From Frankiales bacterium (GTDB taxonomy: Bacteria > Actinomycetota > Actinomycetes > Mycobacteriales > SCTD01), in assembly GCA_025465145.1 (NCBI GenBank), contig JAODNS010000005.1:1-28810 (forward strand): a stretch of DNA of 28,810 bases, in the 5' to 3' direction. Each line of letters opens with the position of its first letter. The stretch's first letter is position 1. The notes under the pieces are model-generated. The model saw only the letters and a program-made list of their open reading frames with translations. It had not been told where the DNA came from and made no database searches. The position numbers and the translations under genes were made by a program. Below, in pieces: positions 7,848-15,642 of the stretch.

Positions 7848-8971
7848 GAAGCGAGGCACGCGTCGATCTCGACGCCGTGCGTCACAACGTCGCCGCCCTC
7901 GCGTCGCGTGCCGCCGGCGGTGCCCAGGTGATGGCGGTCGTGAAGGCGGACGGCTACGGGCACGGGCTCGTCCCCTGCGCCCGCGCCGCGGTCGCCGGTG
8001 GCGCCGCCTGGCTCGGCGTCGCGTTCCTCGAGGAGGCCCTTGCCGTCCGCGCGGCCGGCATCGACGTGCCGCTGCTCGCCTGGCTGTACGCGCCGGGCGA
8101 GGACCTGCGGCCCGCCGTCTCCGCGGGGGTGGACCTCGGCGTCTACGACCCGGCCGAGCTGACGGCCGCGGCAGCGGCGGCGCGGGCCACCGGCGTTCCG
8201 GCGCGGGTGCAGCTCAAGGCCGACACCGGGCTGTCCCGGGGCGGCGCGCAGCCGGCCGACTGGGCCGGCCTGTGCGAGGAGGCGGCGAAGGCCGAGGCGG
8301 AGGGGTCGGTCAAGGTGACCGGGCTGTGGAGCCACTTCGCCTTCGCCGACGGCGGCGCTGACCACCCGACCAACAGCCGGCAGACCGTGGTCTTCCGGGA
8401 GGCCCTCGAGGTCGCTGAGCGGGCCGGGCTGCGGCCCGAGGTGCGGCACCTCGCCAACTCGGCGGCGACGCTCACGGCTCCGGACACGCACTTCGACCTC
8501 GTCCGGCCCGGGGTCGCGGTCTACGGGCTGTCGCCGGTCGCCGACTCGCCGCAGTCGTTCGGGCTGCGCCCGGCGATGTCGCTGCGCTCCACGGTCGCCC
8601 TGACCAAGCGGGTGCCGGCGGGCGCGGGCGTCAGCTACCTGCACCGGTACGTCACCGAGCGGGAGACGACCCTCGCGCTGGTCCCGCTCGGGTACGCAGA
8701 CGGCGTTCCCCGCAACGCCACGAACACCGCGCAGGTGCTGCTCGCCGGCAGCCGCCGGACCATCGCGGGCACGGTCTGCATGGACCAGTTCGTGCTCGAC
8801 GTCGGCGAGGACGCCGTCGCCACCGGCGACGAGGTGCTGCTGTTCGGCCCCGGCGACGAGGGCGAGCCGACGGCGCAGGACTGGGCCGAGGCGCTCGGCA
8901 CCATCAACTACGAGATCGTCACGCGCGTCGGGGCACGGGTCCCGCGCACGTACGTCGGGGGGACGTCATGA
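7844..8971 (+). CDS. alr: Alanine racemase
   Basis: Alr interconverts L- and D-alanine to supply D-Ala for peptidoglycan. It is 375 residues with the expected fold-III PLP architecture. The PLP Schiff-base lysine is Lys34 in AVVKADGYGHG. The opposite-face catalytic tyrosine is Tyr265 in AGVSYLHRY, exactly the classical numbering. An N-terminal TIM-barrel (about 1-240) has LKADTGLSRGG and VRPGVAVYGLSP, and the C-terminal beta domain has PLGYADGVPR and VCMDQFVLDV. The start ATG at 7844 overlaps the nnr stop and the stop overlaps the hydrolase start (ATGA), so it is inside a coupled run. The neighbourhood acpS-nnr-alr-hydrolase-tsaE is widely shared in actinobacteria. Confidence 0.97.
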   Translation: MRSEARVDLDAVRHNVAALASRAAGGAQVMAVVKADGYGHGLVPCARAAVAGGAAWLGVAFLEEALAVRAAGIDVPLLAWLYAPGEDLRPAVSAGVDLGVYDPAELTAAAAAARATGVPARVQLKADTGLSRGGAQPADWAGLCEEAAKAEAEGSVKVTGLWSHFAFADGGADHPTNSRQTVVFREALEVAERAGLRPEVRHLANSAATLTAPDTHFDLVRPGVAVYGLSPVADSPQSFGLRPAMSLRSTVALTKRVPAGAGVSYLHRYVTERETTLALVPLGYADGVPRNATNTAQVLLAGSRRTIAGTVCMDQFVLDVGEDAVATGDEVLLFGPGDEGEPTAQDWAEALGTINYEIVTRVGARVPRTYVGGTS

Positions 8972-10041
8972 CCGCGAAGAAGCGCGCCGGTGCGGTGGGC
9001 GCCGTCGCCGGTGTGCTCGCCGTGGGTGCGGCAGCGGGCCTCGCGGCCGAGCGGTACGCCGTCGGGCGGGCCCGGCTGCGACCCGACCCGGAGGCGCGCG
9101 AGCCGTTCTTCTCGCTGGCCGCCGACCGGGTGCGGCAAGTCGTCTGCGACGACGGCGTGCGGCTGCACGTCGAGGAGGTCGGGCCGGACCGGGCCGACGG
9201 GCCGACGGTGGTGTTCGCCCACGGCTACACCCAGGAACTCGCCGTCTGGCACTACCAGCGGCAGGCGTTCTCGGCGGACAACCCCGGCAAGCTGGTCTTC
9301 TACGACCAGCGCTCGCACGGCCGCAGCGGCCGGAGCACGCCCGACCGGTCGACCATCGACCAGCTCGGCAGGGACCTGCTCGCGGTGCTCGACGCCTGCG
9401 CCCCCGACGGTCCCGTCGTGCTCGTCGGACACTCCATGGGCGGCATGACGATCATGGCGCTGGCCGACCAGCACCCGGAACTCTTCGGCACCCGCATCAC
9501 CGGCGTGGCCCTGCTGTCCACCAGCACCGGCAAGCTCGCCCAGGCTGCGTTCGGCCTCCCCTCGGCGGTCGTCCCCGTCACCAGCCGCGTCCTGCCGCTG
9601 CTGACCCGCGGGATGCGCCGACGTCCGCAGGTCTTCGAGCGCGGCCGTCGCCTGGGCACCGACCTGGCGTTCCTCCTCTCGCGCTCGTGGGCCTTCGGCG
9701 CGAAGGACGTCAGCCCGGCGCTGGTCGAGTTCGTCGAGAAGATGACGGCAAGCACCCCGGTCGACGTCATCGCCGAGTTCTACGAGACGTTCGTCGACCA
9801 CGACAAGCTCGAGGCGCTGCGCGTCCTCGACGCCGTCCCGACGCTGGTCCTGTGCGGGACGAAGGACAAGCTCACGCCGATCGAGCACAGCCGCGTTATG
9901 GCAGAGGCGGTGCCGACGGCGCAGCTGGTCGAGGTGGAGGGCGCCGGTCACATGGTGCAGCTGGAGCGGGCGCCGCTGGTGACGCTGCACCTGCGCGCCC
10001 TGCTGCGCCGCGCCGAGTCGTCGGTCGCCCGTACCGCGTGA
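8968..10041 (+). CDS. Alpha/beta-fold hydrolase with N-terminal membrane anchor
   Basis: This is a 357-residue alpha/beta hydrolase. An N-terminal lysine-rich start and an Ala/Gly/Val-rich hydrophobic stretch (about residues 8-27) look like a signal anchor without a clear cleavage site. The hydrolase core follows, with VVFAHGYTQE as oxyanion-hole loop, nucleophile Ser156 in LVGHSMGGM, acid Asp300 in CGTKDKLTP and His328 in GAGHMVQLE, so the triad is complete. The gene starts inside the alr stop and ends inside the next gene's GTG start. An alpha/beta hydrolase between alr and tsaE is a recurrent actinobacterial arrangement (from memory), but I know of no firm substrate. Lipase, esterase or haloperoxidase-like labels would all be guesses. 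Confidence 0.9.
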   Translation: MTAKKRAGAVGAVAGVLAVGAAAGLAAERYAVGRARLRPDPEAREPFFSLAADRVRQVVCDDGVRLHVEEVGPDRADGPTVVFAHGYTQELAVWHYQRQAFSADNPGKLVFYDQRSHGRSGRSTPDRSTIDQLGRDLLAVLDACAPDGPVVLVGHSMGGMTIMALADQHPELFGTRITGVALLSTSTGKLAQAAFGLPSAVVPVTSRVLPLLTRGMRRRPQVFERGRRLGTDLAFLLSRSWAFGAKDVSPALVEFVEKMTASTPVDVIAEFYETFVDHDKLEALRVLDAVPTLVLCGTKDKLTPIEHSRVMAEAVPTAQLVEVEGAGHMVQLERAPLVTLHLRALLRRAESSVARTA

Positions 10042-10637
10042 AGCCCGACCCCGTCGCGGCGCAGGTGCGCGCGACCGCGCAGGCGGCCGGCGACTGGACC
10101 GCGCTCGTCGAGCCGATGCGCGGCTGCACCGTCTGCCCCGAACTGGTCGCGCACCGGACCCAGGTCGTCGTCGACGACGCACCCGCAGGGGCGCGGCTGC
10201 TGCTCATGGGCGAGGCGCCCGGCGCCACCGAGGACGAGACCGGACGGCCGTTCGTGGGCCGCAGCGGGCAGCTGCTCGACCGGCTGCTCGCCGACGTCGG
10301 GCTCGACCGCCACCGCGTCGCCGTCCTCAACACCGCGAAGTGCCGCCCGCCGGGCAACCGGCCGCCGACGCGGGTCGAGTCCGGTCGCTGCCGCGGCTGG
10401 ACCGAGCGTCAGCTCGACCTGCTGCAGCCGTCCGTCGTCGTACCGCTGGGTCTGTCGGCGACGCGCTGGTTCCTCGGGCCTACGACGCTGACCGCCGCGC
10501 GCGGTCGGGTGCACGAGGTCGGCGGCCGATCCGTGCTGCCGACCTACCACCCGAGCGCTGCCTTGCGGTGGGGTCCCGGCGGCGGCGAGCCGGAGCGCCT
10601 GCTGCGCGAAGACCTGGCCGCGGCGGCCGCGCTGTGA
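10038..10637 (+). CDS. Uracil-DNA glycosylase, family 4 (Fe-S type)
   Basis: This 199-residue protein excises uracil from DNA to start base-excision repair. Motif 1 is GEAPGATEDETGRPFVGRSG (58-77), with the GEAPG and ED residues of family 4, and motif 2 is HPSAALR at 171-177. The four cysteines that bind the 4Fe-4S cluster are Cys30 and Cys33 (CTVC), Cys102 (AKCRPPGNRPP) and Cys118. It lacks the RRIH insertion that marks UdgX, so family 4 is preferred. The GTG start at 10038 overlaps the hydrolase stop, and the stop overlaps the next GTG start. Its place between the alpha/beta hydrolase and tsaE looks like an insertion into an otherwise conserved gene order. Confidence 0.92.
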   Translation: MKPDPVAAQVRATAQAAGDWTALVEPMRGCTVCPELVAHRTQVVVDDAPAGARLLLMGEAPGATEDETGRPFVGRSGQLLDRLLADVGLDRHRVAVLNTAKCRPPGNRPPTRVESGRCRGWTERQLDLLQPSVVVPLGLSATRWFLGPTTLTAARGRVHEVGGRSVLPTYHPSAALRWGPGGGEPERLLREDLAAAAAL

Positions 10638-11533
10638 AGATCGAGCGGGTCTTCGGGACGGCGCCCGTCGACGAGGTCCGCGAGCTGACTCGGCGTGCCT
10701 TCGAGGGGCAGCCGGTCACGCCTTCCTCGGGCGCGCTGTCGGAGTCGTCGGAGACGGTCGCGGACGACTTCGGCGAGCACGGCGGGCTCCTGGTACGGGA
10801 CGAAGCCGGACGCCTCGTCGCCACCTGCCGCGTCCGGCGGCTCGGCCTCGCCTGGGTGGTGCGGCGATGCGCCGTGGACCCCGATCTGCGTCGCAGCGGA
10901 CTGGGCCGTCAGCTCGTCGACGCCGCGCACACCTGGGCGGCGGAGGAGGGGGCTGTGCGTACGCACGTCGGCGTCCGCGACGAGCTGGCCGACAGCCGCG
11001 CGTTCTGGGAGAGCAGCGGCTACGCGCCGCTGGCCTCGCACGGGTTCTGGACCGAGCTGGTGCGCCCGCTTCCGCTGGTGCTGCCCGGTCCAGAGGCGAC
11101 GTACGAACTCGGCCGCCGGCTCGTCGCCGACCTGCGCGCGGGAGACCTGCTGGTCCTGTCCGGGCCGCTCGGCGCAGGCAAGACCGCACTGACGCAGGGG
11201 ATCGGCGCCGGCCTCGGCGTCCGCGGTCACGTCACCAGCCCCACCTTTGTGCTCGCCCGCGTGCACCGCGGCCCGCTGCCGCTCGTCCACGTCGACGCGT
11301 ACCGCCTGCGCGAGTCCGGCAGCAGCCGGCTCGAGCTCGACGACATGGACCTGGACGCCGACCTGCCGGACAGCGTCACCGTCGTGGAGTGGGGCGAGGG
11401 CCTCGTCGAGGAGCTTGCCGAGGCGCGACTCGAGGTCACGCTCGCCCGGCCGGACGACGAATCGCGCACCGCGTCCGTACGCCCCGTCGGTCGCCGCTGG
11501 TCGGTCTTCGCGCAGACGTCGGTGGTGGGCTGA
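10634..11533 (+). CDS. tsaE: GNAT acetyltransferase fused to TsaE (t6A biosynthesis ATPase)
   Basis: This 299-residue protein joins two domains in one frame. Residues about 1-145 form a GNAT acetyltransferase: the acetyl-CoA loop is RRSGLGRQL at 86-94, preceded by strand RRCAVDPDL and followed by the C-terminal FWESSGYAPL. Residues about 148-299 are TsaE, the ATPase that works with TsaB-TsaD to install threonylcarbamoyl on tRNA A37: Walker A GPLGAGKT at 177-184, SPTFVLARV at 202-210, HVDAYRL at 219-225 and VEWGEGL at 251-257. TsaE alone is about 150 residues, so the N-terminal half is a true extra domain. No stop or evident restart separates the halves. It starts at GTG 10634 inside the UDG stop. 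The acetyltransferase substrate is unknown. Confidence 0.9.
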   Translation: MKIERVFGTAPVDEVRELTRRAFEGQPVTPSSGALSESSETVADDFGEHGGLLVRDEAGRLVATCRVRRLGLAWVVRRCAVDPDLRRSGLGRQLVDAAHTWAAEEGAVRTHVGVRDELADSRAFWESSGYAPLASHGFWTELVRPLPLVLPGPEATYELGRRLVADLRAGDLLVLSGPLGAGKTALTQGIGAGLGVRGHVTSPTFVLARVHRGPLPLVHVDAYRLRESGSSRLELDDMDLDADLPDSVTVVEWGEGLVEELAEARLEVTLARPDDESRTASVRPVGRRWSVFAQTSVVG

Positions 11534-11545
11534 GACCTGTCAGGG

Positions 11546-11551
11546 CAGACT
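11546..11551 (+). promoter_or_regulatory. Candidate -10 of a leaderless acyl-CoA synthetase transcript
   Basis: CAGACT ends seven bases before the ATG at 11559, in the 25-bp gap after tsaE. No ribosome-binding site is visible. It matches the nAnnnT-N6/7-start pattern seen at other genes here. Confidence 0.35.
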
Positions 11552-11558
11552 CCTCGGC

Positions 11559-13094
11559 ATGTCCCTGACGATCGCCAGCATCCTCGCCGAGTCCGCCGTC
11601 CGGCACGCCGACCGCACCGCCGTGGTGCTCGGCGACCTGCGCCTGACCTACGCGCAGCTGTGGGCGCACTCCCTGCAGTACGCCGCCGTCCTGCGCGAGA
11701 AGGGCGTCGCCCGCGGCGACAAGGTCGCGCTCCTCCTGCCGAACACGCCGCACTTCCCACTCGCCTACTACGGCACCCTCGCGCTCGGCGCCGTCGCGGT
11801 GCCGGTGCACGCGCTGCTCAAGGCGGAGGAGATCCAGTACGTGCTGGAGGACTCCGGCGCGAAGGCGCTCGTCTGCGCTGCACCGCTGCTGGGTGAGGGC
11901 GCCAAGGGAGCCGAGCTGGCCGGCGTGCCCGTGCTGGCCGTCATGGACGGCGGCGACGCGTCCGTCGAGCGGATCGACACGATGGCGCTGTCGACTCCGC
12001 CGGTCGAGGCGCTCGTGCCGACCGAGCCAGAGGACACCGCGGTCATCCTCTACACGAGCGGCACCACCGGCACGCCCAAGGGCGCCGAGATCACGCACCT
12101 CAACGTGACGATGAACGTCGTGGCCTCCGCGATGCACTCGTTCGACATCGACGAGAACGACGTCGTGCTCGGCTGCCTGCCGCTGTTCCACACGTTCGGC
12201 CAGACCTGCTGCATGAACACCGCGTTCTACGTCGGCGCGAGCGTCGTGCTGCTGCCCCGCTTCGACGGGGCGCAGGCGCTGGAGCTGCTGGCCAAGGAGA
12301 AGTGCACGATCTTCATGGGCGTGCCGACGATGTACATCGGGCTCATCGAGGCCGCGAAGAGCTCCGAGCACCGGCCGACGCTGAAGTCCGCGCTGTCCGG
12401 TGGGGCGGCGCTGCCGGTGCCGGTGCTGGAGAAGTTCGCGGAGGTGTTCGGCACGCAGGTGCTGGAGGGCTACGGCCTGACCGAGACGTCGCCGGTCGCG
12501 ACCTTCAACCAGGTGGGCTTCGAGCCGAAGCCGGGGACGGTCGGCAAGGCCATCTGGGGCGTCGAGGTGGAGGTCGCGAAGGCCGACGTGGACGACAGCA
12601 TCGAGCTGCTGCCGACCGGAGAGCTCGGCGAGATCGTCGTCCGCGGCCACAACGTCTTCAAGGGCTACCTGAACAAGCCGGAGGCCACGGCGTCGGCGAT
12701 CGTCGACGGCTGGTTCCGGACCGGCGACCTCGGCACCAAGGACGAGGACGGCTACGTCTCCATCGTCGACCGCAAGAAGGACATGGTCATCCGCGGCGGC
12801 TACAACATCTACCCGCGCGAGGTGGAGGAGGCGCTGCTGCGCCACCCCGCCGTTGCGCAGGTGGCGGTCATCGGGCTGCCGGACCCGCAGTACGGCGAGG
12901 AGGTGTGCGCCGTCGTGGTCAAGGACCCGGCTGGCGGCGACCTGTCCGAGCAGGAGCTGTCGGCGTGGGCGAAGGAGCGGCTGGCCGCGTACAAGTACCC
13001 GCGCCGCGTCTTCTTCACGGACGCGTTCCCGCTCGGTCCCAGTGGCAAGGTGCTCAAGCGCGAGCTGGTCGCGCAGCTCAAGGACGAGTCCTGA
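11559..13094 (+). CDS. Long-chain-type acyl-CoA synthetase (AMP-dependent ligase)
   Basis: This 511-residue ANL-superfamily enzyme activates a carboxylic acid to its acyl-CoA through an acyl-AMP intermediate. All core motifs are intact: A3 P-loop YTSGTTGTPKG at 165-175, A5 GYGLTETSP at 304-312, A7 DGWFRTGDLG at 383-392, A8 hinge DRKKDMVIRGGYNIYP at 404-419, and the adenylation lysine Lys497 in PSGKVLKREL. The size and motifs resemble FadD-type ligases; aromatic or branched-acid ligases look very similar, so the substrate is not settled. It sits 130 bp upstream of a HAAT-family ABC transporter in the same direction, which suggests that the transporter may import the acid this enzyme activates (inference). 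Start chosen at ATG 11559, immediately after the candidate leaderless -10. Confidence 0.93.
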   Translation: MSLTIASILAESAVRHADRTAVVLGDLRLTYAQLWAHSLQYAAVLREKGVARGDKVALLLPNTPHFPLAYYGTLALGAVAVPVHALLKAEEIQYVLEDSGAKALVCAAPLLGEGAKGAELAGVPVLAVMDGGDASVERIDTMALSTPPVEALVPTEPEDTAVILYTSGTTGTPKGAEITHLNVTMNVVASAMHSFDIDENDVVLGCLPLFHTFGQTCCMNTAFYVGASVVLLPRFDGAQALELLAKEKCTIFMGVPTMYIGLIEAAKSSEHRPTLKSALSGGAALPVPVLEKFAEVFGTQVLEGYGLTETSPVATFNQVGFEPKPGTVGKAIWGVEVEVAKADVDDSIELLPTGELGEIVVRGHNVFKGYLNKPEATASAIVDGWFRTGDLGTKDEDGYVSIVDRKKDMVIRGGYNIYPREVEEALLRHPAVAQVAVIGLPDPQYGEEVCAVVVKDPAGGDLSEQELSAWAKERLAAYKYPRRVFFTDAFPLGPSGKVLKRELVAQLKDES

Positions 13095-13150
13095 GGCGCA
13101 CCTCCGCCGGCTGAGCCGCCAGGTCGGCGTGGCCGCTGTTGCACGCGTGG

Positions 13151-13165
13151 TGCAGGATGCCTGCA
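13151..13165 (+). repeat. Short inverted repeat upstream of livG
   Basis: TGCAGG-ATG-CCTGCA is a perfect 6-bp inverted repeat with a 3-bp centre, in the 130-bp gap between the synthetase and livG. A partly overlapping TGCAC (13140-13144) / GTGCA (13150-13154) pair lies beside it. It could be a regulator-binding site; no protein can be assigned. Confidence 0.3.
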
Positions 13166-13204
13166 GGGGCGTGATCGACGCCAACGCTCGACCCCGGAGG
13201 GCCC

Positions 13205-13228
13205 GTGCAGCGAGCAGCGGCAGCATGA
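13205..13228 (+). CDS. Possible 7-codon upstream ORF coupled to livG
   Basis: GTG CAG CGA GCA GCG GCA GCA TGA encodes VQRAAAA. A GGAGGG sequence (13196-13201) lies just upstream, whereas livG itself has no ribosome-binding site at its ATG. The uORF stop overlaps the livG ATG (ATGA at 13225-13228), the usual coupling geometry. It may deliver ribosomes to livG. The spacing from GGAGG to the GTG is short (four bases), and such short frames arise by chance, so this is tentative. Confidence 0.25.
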   Translation: MQRAAAA

Positions 13229-14037
13229 CGACGGCGGCCCCAGCGGCGCTGCGCATCAGCGACCTGACGGTGCGCTTCGGTGGCCTGGTCGCGCTGGACG
13301 ACGTCGGCCTGCACGTCTCGCCCGGCGAGGTCGTCGGGATCATCGGCCCCAACGGCGCTGGCAAGACGACGCTGTTCAACGTGGTCTGCGGGTTCGTCCG
13401 CCCGACCAGCGGGCGGCTCGAGGTGCAGGGCAAGGAGCAGCGCAAGCTGCGGCCGCACCAGCTCGCCGGCCTGGGCATCGCGCGCACGCTGCAGGGGCTC
13501 GGGCTGTTCCCGCACATCAGCTGCCTCGAGAACGTCATGGTCGGCGCGCACCGGCATGCCCGCGCCGGTTTCGCCTCCGCGCTGCTGGGCCTGCCGCGCA
13601 GCGACAACGACGAGAGGGCGCTGCGCGAGCGGGCGCTCGCCCTCATGGACGAGCTCGGCGTCGCGCACGTCGCGGGTCGTCTGCCCGGCTCGCTCCCGTA
13701 CCCGCTCCAGAAGCGCGTCGCCCTGGCCCGAGCGCTCGTCGCGGACCCTCAGGTTCTGCTGCTGGACGAGCCCGCCTCCGGCCTGTCCAACGCCGAGATG
13801 GACGAACTGGGAGAGCTGATCCGCGGCCTGCGCGGCCGGATGGCCGTGATGCTCGTCGAGCACCACATGGACCTCGTCATGGCCGTCTGCGACCGGATCG
13901 TGGTCCTCGACTTCGGCAAGGTCATCGCCACCGGAACCCCCGCCGAGGTGCGGACCGACGAGCGGGTGCTCGCGGCGTACCTCGGCGACGAGGTCGACGC
14001 CACCGACGAGACCATCTCGGATGCGGTCGATGTCTGA
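13225..14037 (+). CDS. livG: Branched-chain amino acid-type ABC transporter ATPase LivG
   Basis: This is one of two ATPases of a HAAT-family importer. The 270-residue protein has Walker A GPNGAGKTT at 41-49, Q-loop Gln90, Walker B VLLLDEP from 177, D-loop ASGLS, and the H-loop in LVEHHMD (His213). The region AHRHARAGFASALLGLPRS is the family insertion typical of LivG. The ABC signature is odd: residues 157-163 read LPYPLQK where LivG proteins usually have L-x-Y-G-x-Q, so the key glycine is replaced by proline. The ATG at 13225 has no Shine-Dalgarno of its own; a tiny upstream frame may feed it. Its 3' end overlaps livF. An additional acidic C-terminal tail (about 254-270) follows the ATPase core. 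Confidence 0.93.
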   Translation: MTTAAPAALRISDLTVRFGGLVALDDVGLHVSPGEVVGIIGPNGAGKTTLFNVVCGFVRPTSGRLEVQGKEQRKLRPHQLAGLGIARTLQGLGLFPHISCLENVMVGAHRHARAGFASALLGLPRSDNDERALRERALALMDELGVAHVAGRLPGSLPYPLQKRVALARALVADPQVLLLDEPASGLSNAEMDELGELIRGLRGRMAVMLVEHHMDLVMAVCDRIVVLDFGKVIATGTPAEVRTDERVLAAYLGDEVDATDETISDAVDV

Positions 14038-14755
14038 GCGCGGGGCGAGCCTGGAGGTCGTCGACCTCGTCACGACCTACGGGGCCGTTCAGGCGCTGAA
14101 CGGCGTCTCGATCAGCGTCCCGGCCGGCAGCATCACGGCCGTCCTCGGCGCGAACGGCGCCGGCAAGTCCTCGCTGCTGCGCTCCCTGTCGGGCCTGGTC
14201 AAGCCCAAGTCCGGCAAGGTCCTCGTCGACGGGCAGGACGTCTTCGGCATGGCACCCGAGGACGTCGTGCAGCGCGGCATGTCGCAGGTGCCCGAGGGCC
14301 GCGGCGTCATCGCCGAGCTGACCGTCGACGAGAACCTGCGCCTCGGCGGCCTGTGGCGCTCGGACAAGGCCGACCGCGCGAAGGCGGTGGAGGAGGCGTA
14401 CGCGCTCTTCCCGCCGCTCGACCAGCGGCGCAAGCGGCTGGCGATGACGCTGTCGGGTGGCGAGCGGCAGATGCTCGCCCTCGGCCGCGCGCTCGTCGCC
14501 CGGCCTCGGGTGCTGCTGCTCGACGAGCCGTCGCTCGGGCTCGCCCCGCGGATCACCGCGCAGATCATGGGCCTGGTCCGGCGGCTGTGCGACGAGACCG
14601 GCCTGACCGTGCTGCTCGTCGAGCAGAACGCCCGCAGCGCGCTGTCGGTCGCGGACCACGGCGTCGTCCTCAACCTCGGCACGGTCGTCGCCTCCGACGA
14701 CCCGGCCACGCTGGCTGCGGACGACAACCTCCGGCACGCCTACCTCGGCTTCTAG
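14021..14755 (+). CDS. livF: Branched-chain amino acid-type ABC transporter ATPase LivF
   Basis: This second ATPase of the importer is 244 residues, the usual LivF length. Walker A is GANGAGKS at 43-50, the LivF-type Q-loop region has MSQVPEGRGVIAELTVDENL, the signature is canonical LSGGERQM, Walker B is VLLLDEPSLGLAP, and the H-loop region reads LLVEQNARSAL, with Gln in place of His as is normal for LivF. ATG 14021 gives an overlap of 17 bases with livG; the in-frame ATG at 14030 gives eight and is equally possible, and neither has a clear ribosome-binding site. Because LivG has a degenerate signature and LivF a non-His H-loop, the ATP sites may be asymmetric. Confidence 0.95.
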   Translation: MRSMSERGASLEVVDLVTTYGAVQALNGVSISVPAGSITAVLGANGAGKSSLLRSLSGLVKPKSGKVLVDGQDVFGMAPEDVVQRGMSQVPEGRGVIAELTVDENLRLGGLWRSDKADRAKAVEEAYALFPPLDQRRKRLAMTLSGGERQMLALGRALVARPRVLLLDEPSLGLAPRITAQIMGLVRRLCDETGLTVLLVEQNARSALSVADHGVVLNLGTVVASDDPATLAADDNLRHAYLGF

Positions 14756-14766
14756 GAGCTCTCGCA

Positions 14767-15642
14767 GTGGACCGTTTCCTGAGCGTGACGATCAGTGGCC
14801 TGTCCGGCGGCATGATCTACGCGGCCGTGGCGCTGTCGCTCGTGCTGATCTGGCGCGCCACCCGCGTCGTCAACTTCGCGCAGGGCGCGATGGCGATGTT
14901 CACGACGTACCTGGCCTTCACCGTCCTGGAGCACGGCGGCTCGTACTGGGTCGCCTTCCCGATCGCCCTCCTGACCGGACTGGTCCTCGGCGCCTTCGTC
15001 GAACGCGTGCTCGTGCGGCCGGTCGAGAACGGGCCGCCGCTCAACGCGGTCGTGGTGACGCTGGGCGTCTTCATCTTCCTGCAGGGCCTGGCCGGACTGC
15101 TGTTCGGCGGACGCTTCCGCAGCTTCCCCGCACCGTTCTCGAACAAGAACTACAACCTCGGCAACGTGTCGACGGTGTCGCCGTTCGAGATCTTCATCGT
15201 CCTGTCGGTCGCCCTCGTCGCGGCGCTGCTGTTCGCGCTGTTCCAGTACACCGACGTCGGCCTGCGGATGCGCGCCGCCGCGTTCTCGGGCGAGGTGGCG
15301 CGGATGCTCGGCGTGCGGGTCGGCCGGATGCTCACCCTCGGCTGGGCGCTCGCCGCGGTCGCCGGCTCACTGGCCGGCATCCTCGTCGCGCCCAGCGTCT
15401 TCCTGCACCCGAACAACATGGACGGGGTTTTCGTGTTCGGCTTCACCGCGGCGGTCATCGGCGGCCTCGACAGCCCCGTCGGCGCGATCGTCGGCGGGCT
15501 CGGGCTCGGCGTGCTGCTGTCGTACGTCGCCTCGTACGCCGGCGGCGACCTCCAGACGCTGTCCGCCCTGGCCGTGCTCGTCTTCATCCTCATGGTGAAG
15601 CCGAACGGGCTGTTCTCGACGACCGCCACCCGGCGGGTCTGA
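14767..15642 (+). CDS. livH: Branched-chain amino acid-type ABC transporter permease LivH
   Basis: This is the first membrane subunit of the importer, 291 residues with about eight hydrophobic segments. Family hallmarks are the N-terminal ISGLSGGMIYAAVALSLVLI, VVNFAQGAMAM, the cytoplasmic coupling loop with MRAAAFSGEVARMLGVRVGR, and the C-terminal AAVIGGLDSPVGAIVGGL. The GTG at 14767 has a good AGGAG ribosome-binding site at 14754-14758, eight bases upstream and overlapping the livF stop codon. Its own stop overlaps the livM start (TGATG), so livF, livH and livM are a compact translational block. Confidence 0.95.
   Translation: MDRFLSVTISGLSGGMIYAAVALSLVLIWRATRVVNFAQGAMAMFTTYLAFTVLEHGGSYWVAFPIALLTGLVLGAFVERVLVRPVENGPPLNAVVVTLGVFIFLQGLAGLLFGGRFRSFPAPFSNKNYNLGNVSTVSPFEIFIVLSVALVAALLFALFQYTDVGLRMRAAAFSGEVARMLGVRVGRMLTLGWALAAVAGSLAGILVAPSVFLHPNNMDGVFVFGFTAAVIGGLDSPVGAIVGGLGLGVLLSYVASYAGGDLQTLSALAVLVFILMVKPNGLFSTTATRRV

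Noticed and set aside
10634..11533. GNAT-TsaE fusion as a frameshift or missed stop
   Set aside because: The same frame is continuous with good codon usage through the junction; no separate ribosome-binding site or start is evident near residue 148.
11436..13646. 736-codon minus-strand frame opposite the acyl-CoA synthetase
   Set aside because: It is a compositional shadow; all ANL motifs are on the plus strand.
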